Below, piece after piece: positions 35,354 through 44,980 of a DNA stretch of 64,000 bases; position 1 is the stretch's first letter; every line of letters begins with the position of its first letter. Location: the NCBI GenBank assembly GCA_947495575.1, contig CANLZL010000001.1:310001-374000 (forward strand), in the 5' to 3' direction. Both the position numbers and the translations under genes were made by a program. The notes below the pieces were generated by a model. It had not been told where the DNA came from. It saw only the letters and a list, made by a program, of their open reading frames with translations, and ran no database searches. The DNA comes from an uncultured Nioella sp. Lineage in GTDB: Bacteria; Pseudomonadota; Alphaproteobacteria; Rhodobacterales; Rhodobacteraceae.

Positions 35354-36574
35354 ATGAAATTGAAAACTATCCTTATGGCCGGAGCGCTGAGCGCTGTTGC
35401 CAGCATGGCCTACGCGGATTGTGCGGTGGACAACGAAGTTGAACTTCGGTCGCTGACTGCTGCTTTTGAAGCGTGGAATGCTGTTACGGCTGCATGGGAA
35501 GAATGCGGAAACTTTCAGGCCGAATTGAACCAGGAGTTCCGGACTGTTCAGCCCGAAGCCTTTGCCGCCAACCCATCGCTTTATCAGATCGGTGGCGTGT
35601 CCAACGGCACGATTACCCCACTTCTGAACCAGGGCACCATTCGTCCGTTGGATGATCTGGTCGAAATGTATGGTCAGAACCTGCGTCCCAACCAGCTGAT
35701 CCGCATCAACGGCGAGATCATGGCAATTGCGATGATGGTGAACACGCAGCACCTGATGTATCGCGCCGATATCCTCGAGGATCTTGGTATTGACGTTCCA
35801 ACCACCTGGGACGAAGTGCTGGCCGCTGCAGAAGTCATTCAGGAAGCCGGCGTTGTCGATTATCCGCTTGGCGCAACCCTGAAATCGGGTTGGAACATCG
35901 CGCAGGACTTCAACAATATGTTCCTCGGTTATGGTGGTACCTTCGTTAATGACGATGGCACGCCTAACGTCAACACCGAGGCCGGCGTCAACGCGCTTGG
36001 CACGATGATGGCGATGACTGAGTACCTCGACCCTGAATACTTGGTTTCTGACTCAACATATGTGCAGCAGCAATTCCAGCAGGGCAGTATCGCAATGGCG
36101 AACCTCTGGGCGTCTCGTGCGGCCGCGATGGATGACGAAGCCGAAAGCCAAGTTGTCGGAATGGTCAATATGGCCGCGGCTCCGCTGGCGATGGAAGGCG
36201 GCGCACCCGCAACCACATTGTGGTGGGACGGTATCGTGATCGCTGCCAACATTTCAGACGAGGAGGCCGCAGCGGCATTCCAAGTCGCAATGGAAGGTCT
36301 TGATCGCGAAATGGTGGAAGCCAACAATGATGCAGCGATCTGGCTGGTCGAAGGCTATCAAGCCGGTCGTCTTTCCGAAGGCGCAATTGCAACGGCATCT
36401 GCACAACCCGCACCAGCATCCTATCCGTCGACTTCGCAGATGGGCTTGATGCACACTGCACTGGGCAACGAACTGCCTGCTTTCTTTACGGGTGAAGTCA
36501 GCGCCGAAGAGGCTCTTGCAGCTGTTGAAGCGGCCTACACAACTTCTGCTCAGGAAGCTGGCATTCTCGAGTAA
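35354..36574 (+). CDS. CUT1-type periplasmic substrate-binding protein
   Basis: This is a 406-residue extracellular solute-binding family 1 protein with a short signal peptide (cleavage after SMAYA, about residue 21). Family features: LMYRADILEDLGIDVPTTWDEVLAAA and MANLWASRAAAM. An aromatic-poor, acidic mature chain with a Cys pair near the N-terminus (DCAVD and WEECG) is notable. It lies between the ATPase and two permease genes. The ligand cannot be read from sequence; CUT1 proteins bind oligosaccharides, glycerol phosphodiesters or polyols. Confidence 0.9.
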   Translation: MKLKTILMAGALSAVASMAYADCAVDNEVELRSLTAAFEAWNAVTAAWEECGNFQAELNQEFRTVQPEAFAANPSLYQIGGVSNGTITPLLNQGTIRPLDDLVEMYGQNLRPNQLIRINGEIMAIAMMVNTQHLMYRADILEDLGIDVPTTWDEVLAAAEVIQEAGVVDYPLGATLKSGWNIAQDFNNMFLGYGGTFVNDDGTPNVNTEAGVNALGTMMAMTEYLDPEYLVSDSTYVQQQFQQGSIAMANLWASRAAAMDDEAESQVVGMVNMAAAPLAMEGGAPATTLWWDGIVIAANISDEEAAAAFQVAMEGLDREMVEANNDAAIWLVEGYQAGRLSEGAIATASAQPAPASYPSTSQMGLMHTALGNELPAFFTGEVSAEEALAAVEAAYTTSAQEAGILE

Positions 36575-36606
36575 TCCGGCACGCTCGGAAGACCAAAACC
36601 TCCTTT

Positions 36607-36630
36607 CGGGGCGGCGCAAATGTCGCCCCG
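36607..36630 (+). other. Intercistronic hairpin after the binding protein gene
   Basis: CGGGGCG and CGCCCCG form a 7-bp stem with a 10-nt loop in the 86-bp gap before the first permease gene. It resembles the stabilising hairpins found after abundant binding protein messages. Confidence 0.5.
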
Positions 36631-36660
36631 ACCTCCCCCTGACGTACAGGAGACAGGCCC

Positions 36661-37686
36661 ATGAAATTCAAGACTTTTGCGGCATTTGTTGGCCCGTCGC
36701 TGTTCTTGATGTTCCTGTTCATCGCGGCGCCGCTGGTTTCAGTTTTCATTGGATCTTTCCAATTAACGCAGCCGGTGCTTGAACAGGTAGAAGAAGAAAC
36801 CTGTACGCCCGGGTTTGTCACGCAGACCTGTACAACCACGATGGTCACGCGCCCTATTCTGGATGAATTTGGCGAGATCCAGACCACAACCGAATGGGTA
36901 GGCTGGACGAATTACACCCGCGTTCTGGATCCAGAGGCCACATGGGCCGCAATTTCGAACTGGGATTGGAACGCGTTGATGCAGGTCGATTTCTGGGCTG
37001 CCTTGCGCTTTACTTTGATGTTTACGCTCGTAACGCTGCCACTTGTGATCGGCGTTGGATTGGCCATCGCGCTGGCGGTGAACAACGCTGCGAAGTCGAT
37101 CAAAGGCCCAATCATCTTTGTCTCCCTGTTGCCGTTTATCATCACGCCGGTCATCGGCGCGCTCAGTATCCGATGGCTGTTTATTGGCGACGGTATTCTG
37201 ACCTCAGCTCTTGAGGCTTGGCTCGATCAGGATATCGCGATGTTTGCGCAGGCCTGGACGATCGAGTTGATGATGCTCTTCTACCGCGTCTGGCATGTGG
37301 CGCCCTTTGCCTTCGTGATTTTCTACGCCGGTTTGCAAACCGTTAATCAGGACACTTTGGAAAGCGCGATTATCGACGGCGCCTCGCGGTGGGACCGGCT
37401 ACGCTTTGTCGTCGTGCCGCATCTGATGCCACTAATTGTCTTTATTGCCCTGATCCATCTGATGGACACTTACCGTGTCTTCGAAGAAATCGTCGGCTTT
37501 ACCTCGCAGGCTCACGTGATTTCCCTGCAATGGCTGACCTATGACTTCCTGCAACCCGATGATGCCGGCAACCGCGCCTTTGGACGCGCCTCTGCCTCGG
37601 CCATGCTGACCATGGTTGGCATCGTGTTCCTGCTTATCCCGCTGCTGCGCCGCACCTGGCGTGACCACCACGGAGGATCTCACTAA
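36661..37686 (+). CDS. CUT1-type ABC transporter permease 1 (MalF/UgpA-like)
   Basis: This is a 341-residue permease with about six membrane segments and the EAA-type loop DTLESAIIDGASRWDRLRFV. Between the first and second segments lies an unusual periplasmic insert of about 80 residues with two Cys (EETCTPGFVTQTCTTT), which could form a disulfide. It overlaps the second permease start at the stop codon (TAATG). Confidence 0.9.
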   Translation: MKFKTFAAFVGPSLFLMFLFIAAPLVSVFIGSFQLTQPVLEQVEEETCTPGFVTQTCTTTMVTRPILDEFGEIQTTTEWVGWTNYTRVLDPEATWAAISNWDWNALMQVDFWAALRFTLMFTLVTLPLVIGVGLAIALAVNNAAKSIKGPIIFVSLLPFIITPVIGALSIRWLFIGDGILTSALEAWLDQDIAMFAQAWTIELMMLFYRVWHVAPFAFVIFYAGLQTVNQDTLESAIIDGASRWDRLRFVVVPHLMPLIVFIALIHLMDTYRVFEEIVGFTSQAHVISLQWLTYDFLQPDDAGNRAFGRASASAMLTMVGIVFLLIPLLRRTWRDHHGGSH

Positions 37687-38846
37687 TGAGCGATACGCCC
37701 CGCGCCCTTCGCCAACCGCTAAGCCTACGTCTTGGGTCGGCCGGTTTCCTCGCCTTCTGGTGTCTTATTGCGGCCTTCCCGATCTTTTGGATCGGCGTGA
37801 TGAGCTTCAAGGCGCCCGTAGATGCCTTTGCCTCGAACCCGCTGGATGTGATCTTTGGTCCGGCCACCCGCGACGGAGGCGACGGTCTGTCGCTGCTGGA
37901 TATCGTTATCGGCCTCGCGTTCCTTTTCTTTTCGATCCGCTACGCGATGACATGGCTGCCAAAGATGGTGGCGCAGCACAGCCCCGGTGGTCAGATGATT
38001 GCCGGCTGGATCATCGCCGCCGTGGGCTATGCCGTAGCGTTTGTCATTGGCTTCTTCGTGATCCTGCCGTTCGTGTTGGGCTTGCTCAATCCGATCCTTG
38101 GACCGCTTGGCAACCCGATTGTTGGCCTGACCACGCAGCACTATGAGGCGGTGTGGGTAGAAAACCAGTTCTACAATAACTTCACCAACTCGCTGATCGT
38201 AACCGTGGGCGTTGTGACGGTCTCACTGACGGTCGGCACGCTGGCAGGGTATGGTCTGGCGCGTTCCGGCTCGAACCTTGCCTTTTGGATCCTGATCATC
38301 GCGCTGGTTTTCCGCGCTTTGCCCCACTCCGTTCTGGTTGCCGGTTACCTGCCCGTCTTTGTGAATTCCGCTGAAATCCTGCGGCCTTTCTTGGGCGACG
38401 CTGCACCAACGCTTTATGGGCAGCCCTGGGCCGTAATTGCCGTGCTGGTGTCGATCAACCAGCCCTTTACGATTTGGATGCTGCGCAGCTTCTTCCAGAA
38501 TATCCCGAATGAGCTGGATGAGGCGGCCCGCGTAGACGGCTGCACCCATTTTCAAGCCTTCCGTTGGGTGATCATGCCGGTGATGTGGCCGGGTGTCATT
38601 ACTACGGGCCTCTTCAGCTTCCTTCTGGCCTATAACGACTTCCTCGTGACCTCGTTGCTGTTGGATCAGTCGAACCAGACCATGGTTCCGGCGATCGCGG
38701 GCTATTTCAACCGCGAGACCACCACGACCGACCAGGTCGAGGCGGTGGCTGCTGCCGTGTCGATCACTGCGCCACTCTTCCTTTTGGTTATGATCTTCCA
38801 GCGCCAGATCGTCAGCGGTCTGACCGCCGGTGCCGTCAAAGGATGA
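37686..38846 (+). CDS. CUT1-type ABC transporter permease 2 (MalG/UgpE-like), extended N-terminal region
   Basis: This is a 386-residue permease, roughly 100 longer than MalG-type proteins. The EAA loop is normal: IPNELDEAARVDGCTHFQAF. The extra length lies between the first membrane segment and the core (residues about 55-160) and seems to add two hydrophobic segments (IVIGLAFLFFSI and AVAFVIGFFVILPFVLGLL). The core beyond NNFTNSLIVTVGVV is standard. A GC-rich hairpin follows the gene. Confidence 0.9.
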   Translation: MSDTPRALRQPLSLRLGSAGFLAFWCLIAAFPIFWIGVMSFKAPVDAFASNPLDVIFGPATRDGGDGLSLLDIVIGLAFLFFSIRYAMTWLPKMVAQHSPGGQMIAGWIIAAVGYAVAFVIGFFVILPFVLGLLNPILGPLGNPIVGLTTQHYEAVWVENQFYNNFTNSLIVTVGVVTVSLTVGTLAGYGLARSGSNLAFWILIIALVFRALPHSVLVAGYLPVFVNSAEILRPFLGDAAPTLYGQPWAVIAVLVSINQPFTIWMLRSFFQNIPNELDEAARVDGCTHFQAFRWVIMPVMWPGVITTGLFSFLLAYNDFLVTSLLLDQSNQTMVPAIAGYFNRETTTTDQVEAVAAAVSITAPLFLLVMIFQRQIVSGLTAGAVKG

Positions 38847-38857
38847 TCGCGATGTTG

Positions 38858-38910
38858 CCCATGCCCCGGCGCGCCGCCCACCCACCCACCCCGTCGCACC
38901 GGGGCATGGG
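38858..38910 (+). other. Long GC-rich hairpin downstream of the transporter genes
   Basis: CCCATGCCCCGG and CCGGGGCATGGG form a perfect 12-bp stem with a 29-nt loop that itself starts with CGCGCCG. No T-run follows. It lies in the 231-bp gap between permease 2 and a SnoaL-like gene and may end or stabilise the transporter mRNA. Confidence 0.6.
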
Positions 38911-39015
38911 GGCTGCGCGCCGCAAAGATGCTGCGGAGGTTTTGGGGTGAGTGCTACGGCCCGATCAAGCGCCTTGGGGCGCCACCCGGCCCTGAACAGG
39001 ATGCCGAGGGATTTT

Positions 39016-39042
39016 TTGAAGCGGGCCTTGTGTCCGCTTCAA
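39016..39042. other. Hairpin upstream of SnoaL-like protein B
   Basis: TTGAAGCGG and CCGCTTCAA form a perfect 9-bp stem with a 9-nt loop about 35 bp before the gene at 39078. A T-run precedes rather than follows it on the plus strand, so it is not a standard terminator. Confidence 0.45.
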
Positions 39043-39077
39043 CTCCCCTCACACCACATTCTGAAAGGTGACCTTAC

Positions 39078-39602
39078 ATGAAAGGCTCACGCCCCGAACA
39101 AGCGGTTCTTAGCCGCGACACTGATATGAGCAAGACCGACGAGACCCGTGCCGTCATCGAAGGCATGGTGGATGGTCTCAACGATCACCGCATCGATGAT
39201 ATCGGCCAGTTTTTCTCCGAAGGGTTCCGCTGGATGGGCAACCAGGGCTGCGGCACCAAAACTGGTCTTGAAGAATTCCAGAACAATTGGCAGCGCCCGT
39301 TCCAAGCTGCTTTTTCTGACAAGACCTGCATCGACGAGGCCCGCCTTTACATGGGTGAATGGGCTGCGGCCTTTGGTCGGCAGGAGGCGACGCATTCCGG
39401 CGACTTCATGGGCGTTGCGCCCACCGGCAAGCGAGTCGAAATCCGTTACATGGATTTCTGGAAAGTCGAAGACGGCAAGATTTCGGACAATTGGGTGATG
39501 GTCGATTTCCCGCATGTTCTGTCCCAATTGGGTGTCGATGTTTTTGACGGCGAAGGCTGGGAGGCCTTCGACCGTGGTGAGAAAACACCGCCGCGCCCGT
39601 GA
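39078..39602 (+). CDS. Single-domain SnoaL/NTF2-fold protein B
   Basis: This 174-residue protein matches the second half of the tandem proteins at 33050 and 40998. Shared features are RWMGNQGCGTKTGLEEF, GVAPTGKRVEIRYMDFW, and DNWVMVDFPHVLSQLGVDV. ATG at 39078 has AAGG about 8 nt upstream; ATG at 39126 lacks a ribosome site. The reaction is unknown. It may work with its tandem paralogues or be a version that acts as a homodimer. Confidence 0.78.
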   Translation: MKGSRPEQAVLSRDTDMSKTDETRAVIEGMVDGLNDHRIDDIGQFFSEGFRWMGNQGCGTKTGLEEFQNNWQRPFQAAFSDKTCIDEARLYMGEWAAAFGRQEATHSGDFMGVAPTGKRVEIRYMDFWKVEDGKISDNWVMVDFPHVLSQLGVDVFDGEGWEAFDRGEKTPPRP

Positions 39603-39669
39603 CGAATTTTTTCGGGAGGCGCTCGCATGTTGCCCGCGCTTCCCGGATTGAAAACCAAGGAAGACGACA

Positions 39670-41001
39670 ATGACGATTGAGTATCTCAAACGTGGCAAAC
39701 CCGAGGCCGACCGGGCCGAAGATGACGCAAAGACTGCTGCTGTGGTCGCGTCGACCCTAAAAGACATCGAAGCACGCGGCGACGTGGCTGTGCGTGAGTT
39801 GGCGGTGAAATTCGACAAATATGAGCGGGAGACTTACCGCCTGTCTGAGGCAGAAATCGAGGCAATTATTGCCAAGGTTAGCCCGCAGGAAATGGCTGAT
39901 ATCCGCTTTGCTCAGGAACAGGTGCGCAATTTCGCGCAGGCCCAACGCGACTCCATGTTGGATATCGAAGTGGAAACCATGCCGGGCGTAATCCTGGGCC
40001 ACAAAAATATCCCCGTGCAATCGGTGGGCTGCTATGTGCCTGGTGGTAAGTTCCCCATGGTGGCCTCGGCTCATATGTCGGTGGCCACGGCCAGTGTCGC
40101 GGGCGTGCCGCGGATCGTGGCCTGCACGCCGCCCTTCAACGGTGAACCCAACCCGGCGGTGATCGCGGCCATGCATCTGGGTGGCGCGCATGAGATTTAT
40201 GTTCTGGGCGGCATTCAGGCTGTGGGCGCCATGGCGATCGGCACAGAGACGATTGATCCGGTGCACCTGCTGGTTGGCCCGGGCAATGCCTTTGTGGCTG
40301 AGGCCAAGCGCCAGCTCTTTGGCCGTGTTGGCATCGACCTTTTTGCCGGTCCGACCGAAACGATGGTGATTGCGGATGACACAGCCGCGGATGCAGAGCT
40401 TTGCGCCACCGATCTTCTGGGGCAGGCTGAGCATGGCTATAACAGCCCATGTGTTCTGCTGACCAATTCGCGCAGCCTTGCCGAAGGTACCCTGCAAGAG
40501 ATCGATCGCATTCTGGGTATTCTGCCAACTGCCAGCACGGCAAAAGTCAGCTGGGAGGAATATGGCGAAGTGATCCTCTGCGATACCTATGACGAGATGC
40601 TGGAAGTGGCCGATGATATCGCGTCCGAACATGTTCAGGTTATGACGGATCGCGATGACTGGTTCCTTGAAAATATGACTTGCTATGGCGCACTATTCCT
40701 TGGCGCGCGGACGAACGTGGCAAATGGCGACAAGGTGATCGGCACCAATCACACGCTGCCCACCAAAAAAGCGGGCCGGTATACTGGCGGTCTTTGGGTT
40801 GGCAAATTCCTCAAGACCCACAGCTATCAGAAGGTCACCACTGATGAGGCAGCGACGATGGTTGGTGAGATTGGTTCCCGCCTTTGTATGCTGGAAGGCT
40901 TTGTTGGCCATGCCGAACAATGCAACATCCGTGTGCGCCGCTATGGCGGCATCAATGTACCTTATGGAGAGGGTGCACCGGTTCGAGAGGCCGCTGAATG
41001 A
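39670..41001 (+). CDS. HpsN-family (histidinol dehydrogenase-like) polyol dehydrogenase, second copy
   Basis: This is a 443-residue enzyme clearly related to HpsN at 2404. It keeps GCYVPGG, zinc ligands Q252 and H255 (QAEHGYNSP), catalytic E320-H321, zinc D354 and H414. It therefore should oxidise a terminal alcohol of a hydroxylated compound to the acid with NAD. Its neighbours here are not sulfonate genes, so the substrate probably differs from that of HpsN; histidinol is unlikely. It overlaps the next SnoaL-like gene by 4 bp. Confidence 0.85.
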   Translation: MTIEYLKRGKPEADRAEDDAKTAAVVASTLKDIEARGDVAVRELAVKFDKYERETYRLSEAEIEAIIAKVSPQEMADIRFAQEQVRNFAQAQRDSMLDIEVETMPGVILGHKNIPVQSVGCYVPGGKFPMVASAHMSVATASVAGVPRIVACTPPFNGEPNPAVIAAMHLGGAHEIYVLGGIQAVGAMAIGTETIDPVHLLVGPGNAFVAEAKRQLFGRVGIDLFAGPTETMVIADDTAADAELCATDLLGQAEHGYNSPCVLLTNSRSLAEGTLQEIDRILGILPTASTAKVSWEEYGEVILCDTYDEMLEVADDIASEHVQVMTDRDDWFLENMTCYGALFLGARTNVANGDKVIGTNHTLPTKKAGRYTGGLWVGKFLKTHSYQKVTTDEAATMVGEIGSRLCMLEGFVGHAEQCNIRVRRYGGINVPYGEGAPVREAAE

Positions 41002-42047
41002 CAGACAGGCATAACGCCCATAAGGCGGCGCTTCAGCCGCTGAGGGCCGCGCAATACGACTTCGAGGAGGCCAGCGTTCGCAGAGCGCTGGCCGATCTCG
41101 CGCCTGATGCCCTGTTTCATCACTGCCATCCTTTTGGAGATGTCACAGGCGCAAATGCGTTTTATGACCTTGCCTATGCTCCGCTATTGACGTCTTGGCC
41201 AGATCTAGAGCGCCGCGATTACATTGTCATGGCGGGCGAGGATGAACACGGGGCTGATTGGGTTGGCTGTGGCGGCTACTACACCGGCACATTCAAAGCC
41301 CCTTGGTTGGACATACCACCAACCGGTCATATGGTGGCCATGCGGTTTCACGAGTTCTACCGGTTCGAAAACGGCAAGGTGGTCGAGTTTCAGGCGCTAT
41401 GGGATATTCCCGATGTCATGATGCAAGCGGGCGCGTGGTCCATGACCCCCTCGCTTGGCCGTGAATGGCAGGTTCCGGGACCGGCAACGCAAGACGGGTT
41501 TGTTCCCGGTCCTTATGATGAGGCCGAAAGCCTTGCCACCCGGCAGCACATTGTCGACATGCTCGAACACCTGAAACTTCACCCGTCGCAGGGTGGGCCG
41601 GAGGTGATGGAAATGCCTCGGTTCTGGCATGAACGGATGAGCTGGTATGGCCCATCTGGCATAGGCACTGGCCGCGGCATTGAAGGGTTCCGCAAATGGC
41701 ACCAGATCCCGTTTCTGAGGGCTATGCCCGACCGAGGGCAGGATCGCGACAAGATCACCTATCATTTCTTTGGCGATCGGAATTACGCCGCCGTCACAGG
41801 ATGGCCGGATATGCTGCAATCCATCACCGATCCGGGCTGGTTGGGCATCGCGCCAACCGGTAAACAAATCGAAATGCGCAGCCTCGATTTCTGGCGAGTG
41901 GAAAACGGGAAGATCCGCGAAAACTGGGTGATGGTCGACCTCTTGCATATGTATCATCAGATCGGCGTCGATCCCTTGGATCGGATGCGTGAATTCAACA
42001 AGGCGCGGATCGGATTTGACCCAGAGACGGGGAGGGCTTTGACATGA
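40998..42047 (+). CDS. Tandem SnoaL/NTF2-fold protein C
   Basis: This is a 349-residue protein with two NTF2-fold halves. Half 1 contains [16 protein letters not shown] and [13 protein letters not shown]; half 2 contains [35 protein letters not shown] and [19 protein letters not shown]. It is the closest relative in this window of the protein at 33050. Both ends overlap neighbours by 4 bp, which ties it to the dehydrogenase and the SDR. Function unknown beyond family membership. Confidence 0.8.
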   Translation: MTDRHNAHKAALQPLRAAQYDFEEASVRRALADLAPDALFHHCHPFGDVTGANAFYDLAYAPLLTSWPDLERRDYIVMAGEDEHGADWVGCGGYYTGTFKAPWLDIPPTGHMVAMRFHEFYRFENGKVVEFQALWDIPDVMMQAGAWSMTPSLGREWQVPGPATQDGFVPGPYDEAESLATRQHIVDMLEHLKLHPSQGGPEVMEMPRFWHERMSWYGPSGIGTGRGIEGFRKWHQIPFLRAMPDRGQDRDKITYHFFGDRNYAAVTGWPDMLQSITDPGWLGIAPTGKQIEMRSLDFWRVENGKIRENWVMVDLLHMYHQIGVDPLDRMREFNKARIGFDPETGRALT

Positions 42048-42808
42048 CCTTGCCAAAAACGCCCTCCTTCAGGGTCGATGGGAAACGCGCCTTGGTTGCC
42101 GGGGCCTCGTCCGGCATTGGGTTGGCCTGCGCGGTGGCCTTGGCCGAAGCCGGGGCGGAAGTGACCCTGGCCGCACGATCGGCTGGAACCTTGAGCAAGC
42201 TAGTGGAGGAATTCCGCGCGGCGGGCTTCAAAGCCGAGGCTTTGGCCTTGGATGTTGCCGATATTTCCGCCACCGAGGTGGCCGTGGCAAAGGCGGGGCC
42301 GTTCGACGTCCTGGTCAATTCCGCGGGTGTGGCGCGTCATGCGCCTGCATTGGAAACGACGGAAACCGATTTTGATCTGGCCAGCGACCTGAACGTAAAG
42401 GGCGCGTATTTCCTGACCCGTGCAGTTGCGAAAGGTCTGGCAGAGGCGGGAAAGCCCGGGTCGCTGATCAACATCTCAAGCCAGATGGCGCATGTGGGCG
42501 GCATTGACCGGGCGGTTTATTCCGCCACAAAACACGCGGTCGAAGGGTTCACAAAATCCATGGCGATCGAGTGGGGTCCGAAGGGCATTCGGGTCAACAC
42601 GATCTGCCCCACCTTTATTGTGACGCCGCTGACCAAACAGACTTTTGACCGGCCAGAACGTCGGGCATGGGTTGAAGAAAAGATCAAATTGGGACGGATC
42701 GGTGAGGTTGAAGATATCATGGGGCCAGTGACATTTCTGGCCTCCGATGCGGCCGCATTGATTACCGGGACGTCTATATTGGTAGATGGAGGGTGGACCG
42801 CCGACTGA
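42044..42808 (+). CDS. SDR-family oxidoreductase
   Basis: This is a 254-residue classical short-chain dehydrogenase with AGASSGIGLACAVAL (residues about 19-33), NSAGVARH, catalytic Ser in NISSQMAH and YSATK (about 160), and the C-terminal SILVDGGW. It is FabG-like and may oxidise a secondary alcohol in the island's pathway. Its relation to the HpsN-like gene mirrors the HpsO-HpsN pairing in region 1. Confidence 0.85.
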   Translation: MTLPKTPSFRVDGKRALVAGASSGIGLACAVALAEAGAEVTLAARSAGTLSKLVEEFRAAGFKAEALALDVADISATEVAVAKAGPFDVLVNSAGVARHAPALETTETDFDLASDLNVKGAYFLTRAVAKGLAEAGKPGSLINISSQMAHVGGIDRAVYSATKHAVEGFTKSMAIEWGPKGIRVNTICPTFIVTPLTKQTFDRPERRAWVEEKIKLGRIGEVEDIMGPVTFLASDAAALITGTSILVDGGWTAD

Positions 42809-43827
42809 TGGCTGAAAAGATCACATCCCTGCAGGTGGCCCAAAGGGCCGGTGTCAGCCAAAGCGCTGTCAGCCGGGTCTTTACGCCGGGCGCCTCAGTG
42901 TCAAAAAAGACAGCGGATAAAGTGCGCCAGGCGGCGCGCGAATTGGGCTATCGGCCCAATGTTCTGGCTCGTGCCATGATCACGGGTCGGTCGCGGATGA
43001 TCGGTCTGGTTGTGGCCTATCTGGAAAACCACTTTTACCCTGAAGTGCTGGAGAAATTATCAAACGCATTGCAGGAGCAGGGCTATCACGTCCTGATTTT
43101 TATGGCGTCACAAACCAGCGGAGATATTGACCCGGTGGTCGAAGAGATCCTGGATTATCAGGTTGATGGGATCATCTTTGCCTCTGTGGCGATGTCGTCG
43201 GAAATCGGTGCGCGGTGCGAGGCAGCGGGCGTGCCGGTTGTGATGTTCAACAGGGCGCAGGAAGACGATCTTGTTCCTGCCGTTGTCTCGGACAATTTCG
43301 AAGGCGGTCGCAAACTGGCAAAATTTCTGGCCGACGCAGGGCATCGCAAGATTGCCTATATCGCCGGTTGGGAAGGGGCGACCACGCAACATGACCGCGA
43401 AGCAGGGTTTCGTAGCGGATTGGCTGAGGCCGACTTGGAGCTATTTGCCTGGGCGGACGGAAAATTCGTCACCGAAGCAGCACAGGACGCCGCGCGTAGC
43501 CTGTTTGATCGCCCTGACCGACCCGACGCGGTTTTTGTTGCCAATGACCACATGGCCTTTGCGGTCATGGATGTCCTGCGCTTCGAACTTGGCCTGCGGA
43601 TTCCCGAGGATGTCTCTGTCGTCGGCTATGATGATGCCTCCATTGCGGCATGGCCAAGTTACGACCTGACCACCATTCGCCAGCGTGCGAATTTGATGGT
43701 GGATGAAACTGTGGCGATTATGTTGTCACGCATTAAAACTCCCGAAATCCCCTTTGGCCGCGTCTCTATCGAGGCGCCGCTTATTGTAAGGGGATCGGCC
43801 CGCATACCCAAAGGATGGACCTCATGA
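42808..43827 (+). CDS. LacI-family transcriptional regulator of the island
   Basis: This is a 339-residue regulator with HTH TSLQVAQRAGVSQSAVSRVF (residues about 5-24), hinge YRPNVLARAMITGRS and a sugar-binding-like sensor (VVSDNFEGGRKLAKFL, VFVANDHMAFAVMDVL). ATG at 42808 overlaps the SDR stop (TGATG). It probably binds the paired TTGCA/TGCAA operators at 34124 and 34179, controlling both divergent operons and, through the rightward one, itself. The effector is unknown. Confidence 0.9.
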   Translation: MAEKITSLQVAQRAGVSQSAVSRVFTPGASVSKKTADKVRQAARELGYRPNVLARAMITGRSRMIGLVVAYLENHFYPEVLEKLSNALQEQGYHVLIFMASQTSGDIDPVVEEILDYQVDGIIFASVAMSSEIGARCEAAGVPVVMFNRAQEDDLVPAVVSDNFEGGRKLAKFLADAGHRKIAYIAGWEGATTQHDREAGFRSGLAEADLELFAWADGKFVTEAAQDAARSLFDRPDRPDAVFVANDHMAFAVMDVLRFELGLRIPEDVSVVGYDDASIAAWPSYDLTTIRQRANLMVDETVAIMLSRIKTPEIPFGRVSIEAPLIVRGSARIPKGWTS

Positions 43828-44792
43828 AGGGTTTTGACCCTAAATTCAAAGATTTCCCGGACTATATTATCGGGATTACCAAAGAGATCTGGGAAGATCG
43901 CGGAATTGCCACGCTGCACGAATATTACAGCAGCGATATTGTTGTGCGCACGCCGGCCTCGGTTGTGATCGGCAATCAAAATGTGATCGCCGCCACAATG
44001 GGAACTCTGGCTGAATTCCCTGATCGGACCTTACTGGGCGAGGATGTGATTTGGTGCGGATCACCGGAAGAGGGCATGCTCAGCTCGCACAGGATCCTGT
44101 CGACAGCGACCCACTCCAACGATGGTGTATACGGCAAGGCCACAGGCAAAAAACTGGCTTATCGAATTATTGCCGACTGCCACGCCATCGAAAACACGAT
44201 CAACGACGAATGGATGATCCGCGATCAGGGCGCAATTGTGCGTCAACTGGGATGGGACCCGTCGCAATATGCCGCTGATCTGATCGAGGCGGAAGGCGGA
44301 GCTGCCAATTGCGTCAAGCCATTGACCCCTGAAACCGATGCCGAAGGACCTTACAAATCACGCGGCAATGACAGCGAATGGGGCGCGAAATATGCTGAAA
44401 TCCTGACCCGGATCATGGGCGCGGATATGGGAGTAATCGCTCAAGAATATGACCGGGGATGCAATCTGTATTATCCCGGTGGTGTTCAGGATCAAAGCCA
44501 TGGCGGGGCCGATCAGTTCTGGATGGGGCTGCGCGCTGCCTTTCCGAATGCAGAGTTTAAGATCGACCATGTGATGGGCAATGAGGGTCCAATGATGCCG
44601 CCTCGTGCGGCGGTGCGCTGGTCGCTTTGGGGTCGTCACACGGGCTATGGCGCCTTTGGCGTACCTTCGGGTGCAATGGTCTATGTGCTGGGTATTTCGC
44701 AGGCCGAATTTGGCCCGTGGGGTCTGCGTCGCGAATACACTCTTTTTGACGAAACTGCGATCTGGAAGCAGATCCACCTCAACGGGCAATAA
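43824..44792 (+). CDS. Tandem SnoaL/NTF2-fold protein D
   Basis: This is a 322-residue protein more distant from A and C. Half 1 shows ITKEIWEDRGIATLHEYYSS, TPASVVIGNQNVIAATM and a SnoaL-like DCHAIENTINDEWMIRDQG; half 2 shows QFWMGLRAAFPNAEFKIDHV. ATG at 43824 overlaps the LacI stop as ATGA, with AAAGGA upstream; 43815 is an alternative. Ester cyclase-type SnoaL proteins have this look. It is the last gene before a 188-bp gap. Confidence 0.75.
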   Translation: MKGFDPKFKDFPDYIIGITKEIWEDRGIATLHEYYSSDIVVRTPASVVIGNQNVIAATMGTLAEFPDRTLLGEDVIWCGSPEEGMLSSHRILSTATHSNDGVYGKATGKKLAYRIIADCHAIENTINDEWMIRDQGAIVRQLGWDPSQYAADLIEAEGGAANCVKPLTPETDAEGPYKSRGNDSEWGAKYAEILTRIMGADMGVIAQEYDRGCNLYYPGGVQDQSHGGADQFWMGLRAAFPNAEFKIDHVMGNEGPMMPPRAAVRWSLWGRHTGYGAFGVPSGAMVYVLGISQAEFGPWGLRREYTLFDETAIWKQIHLNGQ

Positions 44793-44980
44793 TGTTCAAA
44801 GACGGCACATATCAAAAGCAGCCCCGCAGGCTGCATCGTAGTGAAGGGGCGCGGCGGTTTCATTCGCATCGCGCCAGCCTTCGGGCCAGACGGTTGAACC
44901 CACATCCTCCGGGATTGGGGTAGGGCGACGTCACATGTCGCAAGCCTTCCAAAAATTTTTATCAACCAAGGTCACATGAT
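44793..44980. other. Intergenic gap with two hairpins
   Basis: GCAGCC/GGCTGC (44818-44834) and GGCGCG/CGCGCC (44848-44875) can form stems. No T-run follows, and no gene is visible. A short T-rich tract (AAAAATTTTT) precedes the cupin gene. Confidence 0.45.
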
